Below, one piece after another: positions 59,189-64,000 of a stretch of 64,000 nucleotides of DNA. The stretch's first letter is position 1. Each line of letters starts with the position of its first letter. The stretch comes from an uncultured bacterium. GTDB taxonomy: Bacteria; Verrucomicrobiota; Lentisphaeria; Victivallales; UBA1829. The translations under genes were made by a program, and so were the position numbers. The notes beneath the pieces are model-generated. The model ran no database searches. It saw only the letters and a program-made list of their open reading frames with translations, and was not told the origin of the DNA. The stretch lies in assembly GCA_902778895.1 (NCBI GenBank), contig CACYZF010000009.1, positions 62,001 through 126,000 of the forward strand, written 5' to 3'.

Positions 59189-60559
59189 ATGGATGACGAA
59201 CAGGGCAGTCTCTTTTCGGCGTTTCTGAAGTCGCCTCTGGCCGACCGGATGCGTCCGCGTACGCTCGAAGAAGTGGTCGGACAGGATCATCTGCTCGGCC
59301 CGGACGCCCCTTTGCGCCGCATGATCGAAAGCGGCCGCCTGAGCAGCTTCATCCTGTGGGGGCCGCCCGGATGCGGCAAGACCACGATCGCCCGCATCAT
59401 GGCGCACACCACCAGCATGCACTTCGTGGCGCTCTCCGCCGTCTTCTCCGGCATCGCCGAACTCCGCAAGGCATTCGACGAGGCCGCGAAACGCCGCGCT
59501 GCGGGGCAGGGCACGCTGTTGTTTGTCGACGAAATCCACCGCTTCAACCGCGCCCAGCAGGACGGATTCCTGCCGTTCGTGGAGAACGGTACGGTCACGC
59601 TGGTCGGCGCGACCACGGAGAACCCGTCGTTCGAGCTGAACAGCGCTCTGCTCTCCCGGTGCAAGGTCTTCGTCATGAAGCCGCTGGACGAGGCGGCGCT
59701 CGACAGGATCATGACACGCGCCGAGGAGCTGTCAGGGATGCCGCTGCCGTTGTCTGAGGAGGCGCGGAAGACGCTGCCCGGACTTGCCGACGGCGACGGC
59801 CGTTACCTCATCAACCTCATGGAATCCGTCTACGACCTCGCCGCCGAGGGTGAGCAGATCGACTCCAAACGCCTTTCCCAGCTGGTCCGCCAGCGTGCCC
59901 CGGTCTACGACAAGGACCGCGAGGGGCACTACAACCTTATCAGCGCGCTCCACAAGTCCCTGCGCGGGTCCGACGTGGACGCCGCGCTGTACTGGGCGGC
60001 GCGCATGATCGAGGGCGGCGAGGACCCGCTCTATCTCCTGCGGCGGCTCACGCGGTTCTCCATGGAGGACGTGAGCCTCGCCGACCCGAACGCGCTTCAG
60101 GTGGCGGTGTCCTGCTGGGATACCTACGAACGTCTCGGTTCGCCCGAGGGGGACATCGCCATCGCCGAGCTCGTGATCTACTTGGCGACCGCGCCGAAAT
60201 CGAACAGCGCGTACGTGGCGTGGGGCAGCGCGCTTCGCGCCGCGAAGAAATACTCCTCGCTCATGCCGCCCGCGCACATCCTGAACGCCCCGACCAAGCT
60301 CATGAAGGAGCTCGGCTACGGGAACGGCTACCAGTACGACCAGGACCTCCCCGACGCGTTTTCCGGACAGAATTATTTCCCGGACGGCATGCCGCGCACG
60401 AAACTCTACAATCCGCCGGATCGCGGATTCGAGCGCGAAATCCGCAAGCGTCTGGATTACTGGGACCGTCTGCGCCGCGAGAAACAGGCGCAGATGAGGC
60501 GCGACCATCTGCCCGGCGCGGAACCGGAACCGGACGAGGGAAAAAAAGAAGACAAATAA
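59189..60559 (+). CDS. rarA: Replication-associated recombination protein A (RarA/MgsA)
   Basis: A 456-residue AAA+ ATPase of the clamp-loader group. Walker A GPPGCGKTTIAR, Walker B LLFVDEIHRFNRAQQD, sensor 1 GATTENPSF and the C-terminal tetramer domain (SALHKSLRGSDVDAALYWAARM ... PPAHILNAP) are clear. It acts at stalled replication forks. It lies 47 nt after hisB, probably cotranscribed. The convergent comM stop is 6 nt away. Confidence 0.95.
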   Translation: MDDEQGSLFSAFLKSPLADRMRPRTLEEVVGQDHLLGPDAPLRRMIESGRLSSFILWGPPGCGKTTIARIMAHTTSMHFVALSAVFSGIAELRKAFDEAAKRRAAGQGTLLFVDEIHRFNRAQQDGFLPFVENGTVTLVGATTENPSFELNSALLSRCKVFVMKPLDEAALDRIMTRAEELSGMPLPLSEEARKTLPGLADGDGRYLINLMESVYDLAAEGEQIDSKRLSQLVRQRAPVYDKDREGHYNLISALHKSLRGSDVDAALYWAARMIEGGEDPLYLLRRLTRFSMEDVSLADPNALQVAVSCWDTYERLGSPEGDIAIAELVIYLATAPKSNSAYVAWGSALRAAKKYSSLMPPAHILNAPTKLMKELGYGNGYQYDQDLPDAFSGQNYFPDGMPRTKLYNPPDRGFEREIRKRLDYWDRLRREKQAQMRRDHLPGAEPEPDEGKKEDK

Positions 60560-60565
60560 ACCTGT

Positions 60566-62104
60566 TTACGCCTTTCTGTCGAGGGCGCGGTAGCCGATCG
60601 CTTCGAAGAGGTGTTCGCGGCGGATGTTCTCGGAGCCCGCGAGGTCGGCGATGGTGCGCGCCACGCGGAGGATGCGGTCGTAGGCACGCGCCGACAGTCC
60701 GAATTCGTTGATCGCGTGGCGGATCATGGTCTGAAGCTGAGGATCCAGCACGCAGTATCTCGTGAGTTGCGCGGGACCCATCATGGCGTTGCAGCGCACG
60801 CGGCTGTCCCGTCCGTAGCGGCGCGTCTGGATGTCGCGCGCCGCGATGCACCGTGCGCGGATGGCCGCGCTGGATTCCGCCGGACGCGTCGAGACAAGCT
60901 CGTCGTCGGACAATGCCTCCACGTTCACATGCAGGTCGATGCGGTCGAGCAGCGGCCCAGAAATCTTCGCGCGGTACTGCTGGATTTGGAGCGAACGGCA
61001 GGAACAGCGGTGACGGTGGTCGCCGAGGTGGCCGCAGGGACACGGATTCATGGCTGCGATGAGGAGGAACCGGCAGGGGAAGACGAAACTGCCCGCGGCG
61101 CGGCTGATGGAGACCTCGCCGTTTTCGAGCGGCTGGCGGAGCACTTCAAGCGTGCTGCGTTTGAACTCGGGGAGTTCGTCGAGGAAGAGCACGCCGTTGT
61201 GCGCGAGGCTGATTTCGCCAGGCTGGGGATTGGTGCCGCCGCCGATGAGTCCGGCGTCGCTGACCGTGTGGTGCGGCGCGCGGAAGGGACGTTTGCGGAG
61301 GAGGGGCGTATCAGGCGGGAGCAGCCCGAGCACGGAGTGTATCTTGCTCGTTTCGAGCGTCTCCTCCTCGGTCATGGGCGGCAGGATGCCGGGCATGCGC
61401 TGGGCGAGCATGCTCTTGCCGGAACCGGGCGGCCCGATGAAGATCACGTTGTGTCCGCCCGCGGCGGCGATCTCGAGCGCGCGTTTTGCGGCGGCCTGTC
61501 CCTTGACTTCGGCGAAATCCGGGATGCCGTCCCAGTCCGGCTCCAGGAAGACCGCGCCGCCGTTGCTGGTGAGCGGGAGGAGTTCGCCGGAGAGGGCGCG
61601 GATGGCGTCCGTGAGGGATTCGACGGCGTACACGCGGATGTGCGGCAGCACGGTCGCCGCCTCGCGGGCGTTGGCCGCCGGGACGATCAGAGTATGAATC
61701 TCCGGCATCTGTTTCGCGAGGAGCGCGGCGGGCAGGACGCCCTTCACCGGGCGCACGGAACTGTCGAGCGCGAGTTCGCCTAGGATCATGGCGTCTGCGA
61801 GCGTCTCCTTCGGGAAGGCTCCGGCCGCGGAGGCGAGCGCCAAAGCGATCGGCAGGTCGAACGCCGTGCCTTCCTTGCGGATGTCGCCGGGTGCGAGGTT
61901 CACGAGCGTGAATCCCTCGGGATGCCGCAGTCCGGCTGCGTAAAGCGCGCTGCGGATGCGCTCCTTGCTCTCGCGGACCGCCGCGTCGGGCAGTCCCACG
62001 ATGGAAACATTGACTCCTTCGCCCGCGCCGGATGCGTGGACCTCGATTTCGACGGCGACCGCGTCGATCCCGATGAGCGTGGCGGAGTATGTTCCCGTGA
62101 GCAT
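60566..62104 (-). CDS. comM: YifB/ComM-family Mg-chelatase-like AAA ATPase
   Basis: A 512-residue protein. The N-terminal Lon-like fold domain ([23 protein letters not shown]), the AAA domain with Walker [17 protein letters not shown] and Walker [11 protein letters not shown], an internal C4-type site ([15 protein letters not shown]) and the C-terminal Mg_chelatase domain ([20 protein letters not shown]) are intact. ComM is a helicase that helps integrate DNA in natural transformation. No other competence gene is nearby. It is 3 nt downstream of dedA. Confidence 0.93.
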   Translation of the reverse strand: MLTGTYSATLIGIDAVAVEIEVHASGAGEGVNVSIVGLPDAAVRESKERIRSALYAAGLRHPEGFTLVNLAPGDIRKEGTAFDLPIALALASAAGAFPKETLADAMILGELALDSSVRPVKGVLPAALLAKQMPEIHTLIVPAANAREAATVLPHIRVYAVESLTDAIRALSGELLPLTSNGGAVFLEPDWDGIPDFAEVKGQAAAKRALEIAAAGGHNVIFIGPPGSGKSMLAQRMPGILPPMTEEETLETSKIHSVLGLLPPDTPLLRKRPFRAPHHTVSDAGLIGGGTNPQPGEISLAHNGVLFLDELPEFKRSTLEVLRQPLENGEVSISRAAGSFVFPCRFLLIAAMNPCPCGHLGDHRHRCSCRSLQIQQYRAKISGPLLDRIDLHVNVEALSDDELVSTRPAESSAAIRARCIAARDIQTRRYGRDSRVRCNAMMGPAQLTRYCVLDPQLQTMIRHAINEFGLSARAYDRILRVARTIADLAGSENIRREHLFEAIGYRALDRKA

Positions 62105-62107
62105 GGA

Positions 62108-62842
62108 TCAGCTCTCTTTTGCCTCGGGCTTTTCAGCTTCGGCGGCGTCCGGCGCTTTCTTCTTCGAGCCCATGATCTTCCGGTGGACGAAGATGTAGCC
62201 GACGAACAGCACGGCGCATCCGGCGAAGATCCACAGGTAATGCTCCTGGATCATCGCCTTGCCCTTCTCAATCATTTCGAGGTAGGTCATGTCGCCGGTG
62301 GCGTGGCCGAACCACACGCCGAGCAGGGTCAGGACCGCCGTCCACAGGCCCGCGCCGAGCGCGGTGAAGAGCGTGAACCGGAAGAGGTTCATGTGGGAGA
62401 GTCCGGCGGGAATGGAAATGAGCTGGCGGATGGCCGGGAGCAGGCGGGAGATGAACGTGACGACTTCGCCGTATTCGCGGAAGATCTCCTCCGCGCGGTC
62501 GAGCGACTGTTCCGACATGAAGATGTACTTGCCGTATTTCTTCAGCAGCGTGTGGAGCACAGGCCGCCCGAGCCATTTCGAGAGGAAGTAGTTGATGTAC
62601 GCGCCCGCCATGGAGCCGCAAAGACCGACCGCGATCACGATCAGTACGTCCAGCGCATGCGACGGCGTCAGCGGGTAGCGCCAGATCAGGAATCCGGCGG
62701 GGATCATCACGACCTCGCTGGGGAACGGGATGAACGAGCTTTCAATGGTCATGAAGAGGAAGATGAAAAAGAAGAAAAGCAGCGGGGCCGAGTGGGCGAA
62801 CGATGCGAAGTATTCGATGTGGCTGGCGAGCGTTTCTGTCAT
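62108..62842 (-). CDS. DedA-family membrane protein
   Basis: A 244-residue protein with about five to six hydrophobic segments. The family motifs are ESSFIPFPSEVVMIPAGFL near the N-terminus and FISRLLPAIRQLISIPAGLSHMN in the middle. DedA proteins flip phosphatidyl lipids or undecaprenyl phosphate, supporting envelope assembly. The C-terminal polar tail (~AAEAEKPEAKES) is ordinary. It is cotranscribed with comM. Confidence 0.92.
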   Translation of the reverse strand: MTETLASHIEYFASFAHSAPLLFFFFIFLFMTIESSFIPFPSEVVMIPAGFLIWRYPLTPSHALDVLIVIAVGLCGSMAGAYINYFLSKWLGRPVLHTLLKKYGKYIFMSEQSLDRAEEIFREYGEVVTFISRLLPAIRQLISIPAGLSHMNLFRFTLFTALGAGLWTAVLTLLGVWFGHATGDMTYLEMIEKGKAMIQEHYLWIFAGCAVLFVGYIFVHRKIMGSKKKAPDAAEAEKPEAKES

Positions 62843-62901
62843 GATGACCTTTCTGTCGGGGCTATTTTTCAGGTTTTTCGCATCAGCCGGGCGTTTCGTA
62901 C

Positions 62902-62929
62902 TGGAATTTTCTGCGGAAGATGCTATACT
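62902..62929 (+). promoter_or_regulatory. Candidate promoter for lgt
   Basis: TATACT (62924-62929) preceded by TGC, with a weak -35 TGGAAT at 62902-62907 (16 nt spacer). The leader to ATG 63052 would be about 115 nt. Confidence 0.45.
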
Positions 62930-63051
62930 TTTAAATGCGGTTTTTCCTTCGGAGAATCCGCCGGAAAAATTTCGGTTTCCAATTAATGTACCCGCGAAAC
63001 CTTCATTTTTCCAGTATTTTTTTCGTTTTTTTGCTGACTATTGGAGAAAAA

Positions 63052-63948
63052 ATGTATCCCATCGCGTTTCACATCGGTAATTTCGCCGTTCACTGGTACG
63101 GCGTTTTCATCGGCATCGGTTTCCTGGCGTCGTTCGGACTGCTCATGTATCTCAAGCAGTACGCCAAGCTCACGTCCGACCAGATCTACAACATCGCCAT
63201 GATCGCGCTCTTCGCTGGCGTGATCGGGGCGCGGATATTTTATGTGGTGCAGTTCTGGGAACAGTTCTCCGGGCGCGGCATCCTGGCGATCCTGAACGTG
63301 CACGAGGGCGGACTCGTGTTCTACGGCGGATTCATTCTGGCGTTCATCGCCGAATGCCTCTACGCCAAATGGCCGACCGTGCGGCGTCTGCTCGGATTGA
63401 AGGAAAAACAGCCCGCCGACGGAAGCGAACCGCGCAAGGACATCAGCATCCTCGCCCTCCTCGATATCCTCGGTCCCGCCATGGCGCTCGCCCACGCGTT
63501 CGGCCGCGTGAGTTGCTTCATGCAGGGCTGCTGCTTCGGCAAGCCCGCGCCGCAGGGGTTCCCGTTCGCCGTACGCTTCCCGCCCGGGTCGGGCGCGGCG
63601 GCACGGTATCCCTCGCTCCTGTCGAGCGGGTCCGAGCCGGTCTATCCGGTCCAGCTCTTCGAGTCCGCCGGAAACGTCCTGATGTGCATCATCCTGCTCC
63701 TGCTGCTGAGGAAACGCAAATATGCCGGAACGATCGGCGGCGTCTACCTGATCCTTTACGGCGTGATGCGCTTCCTGATCGAGTTCATGCGCGGCGACCA
63801 CACCGACTCCATCCTCGGTCTTACGCCGTCGCAGTTCATCGCCGTGGCGATCGCCATCCCCGGCGGCATCATCGTCTACCTCACGGCGCGCAACCTCGGC
63901 CGCAAGCAGGAAAAGAAACCGGAAGAAGGGGAGTCCGCCGATGCCTGA
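63052..63948 (+). CDS. lgt: Prolipoprotein diacylglyceryl transferase
   Basis: About 298 residues from ATG 63052 (GGAG at 6-7 nt). It attaches diacylglycerol to the lipobox cysteine of lipoprotein precursors at the inner membrane. About seven membrane helices are present, with the motifs NFAVHWYGVFIGIGF, HEGGLVFYGGF and the GR-containing region AFGRVSCFMQGCCFGKP, the Cys-rich version of the Lgt signature. A polar insert (~EKQPADGSEPRKD) sits in one loop. Upstream in-frame ATGs (62935, 62986) lack ribosome sites. Confidence 0.93.
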   Translation: MYPIAFHIGNFAVHWYGVFIGIGFLASFGLLMYLKQYAKLTSDQIYNIAMIALFAGVIGARIFYVVQFWEQFSGRGILAILNVHEGGLVFYGGFILAFIAECLYAKWPTVRRLLGLKEKQPADGSEPRKDISILALLDILGPAMALAHAFGRVSCFMQGCCFGKPAPQGFPFAVRFPPGSGAAARYPSLLSSGSEPVYPVQLFESAGNVLMCIILLLLLRKRKYAGTIGGVYLILYGVMRFLIEFMRGDHTDSILGLTPSQFIAVAIAIPGGIIVYLTARNLGRKQEKKPEEGESADA

Positions 63949-64000
63949 CGAACCGGAAAACAGCGGCGAAGTCTACGAGTTTACGCTCGACGAATACGAC
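63941..64000 (+). CDS. Start of a further gene, cut by the window edge
   Basis: ATG 63941 lies inside the end of lgt (8-nt overlap) with GGGGAG about 9 nt upstream. The first 20 residues (MPDEPENSGEVYEFTLDEYD) are acidic. The YEFTLDEYD segment is like the start of RluD-type pseudouridine synthases, but this is too little to assign. Confidence 0.55.
   Translation, partial: MPDEPENSGEVYEFTLDEYD

Overview
The window is a contiguous piece of a GC-rich Gram-negative chromosome, most likely from the Lentisphaerota (Victivallales-like, gut or animal associated). This is inferred from a pseudopilin of the type that group carries in many copies, a GTP-dependent PEP carboxykinase, Rex, an IdeS-like surface protease with AIDA and FG-GAP type repeats, and the overall gene mix. 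No 16S gene is present, so the taxonomy is inference.

Layout. 0-7 kb: O-antigen-type ABC permease (cut by the window edge), MscS channel, rpsD, rex, then a leftward rnpB - glycosyltransferase - rdgB - secreted protein series. 7-13.5 kb: mcsA with a degenerate mcsB, a PAS histidine kinase, purD and a DUF4380-like sugar-mutarotase-fold protein. 13.6-17.6 kb: a visibly AT-rich two-gene island coding for a secreted protein with a duplicated domain and an IdeS-like cysteine protease. 17.7-26.2 kb: guaB, a small membrane protein, pdxB, then thioredoxin, a TilS-MutT fusion, an ECF sigma factor, an anti-sigma factor with 30-residue repeats and a glycine-rich secreted protein. 26.3-33.6 kb: phosphomannomutase, pckG, pepF, a RelB/YafQ toxin-antitoxin pair and a DUF362 ferredoxin-like protein. 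33.9-42 kb: a 2404-residue hybrid histidine kinase with about ten PAS domains, followed by an AraC regulator. 42-50 kb: a secreted transglutaminase-like protein, a tyrosine-phosphatase/BY-kinase pair with a (Tyr-Gly)n tail, a zinc-ribbon coiled-coil protein, endonuclease IV and a pseudopilin. 50-64 kb: gph-like phosphatase, tsaD, a CstA-aldo/keto-reductase fusion, folD, hisB, rarA, comM, dedA, lgt and the start of one more gene.

The most unusual items are the IdeS-like protease island, the CstA-AKR fusion, the TilS-MutT fusion translationally coupled to an ECF sigma factor, an McsB homologue that has lost most catalytic residues, and the (YG)n tail on the BY-kinase. Many intergenic regions hold well-formed promoters (TTGA-type -35, 16-17 nt spacer, TGn-TATATT-type extended -10) and U-tract terminators, which helped choose several start codons. 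No tRNA, rRNA, CRISPR array, insertion sequence or prophage was seen. All family assignments come from reading the sequence, without any database search.
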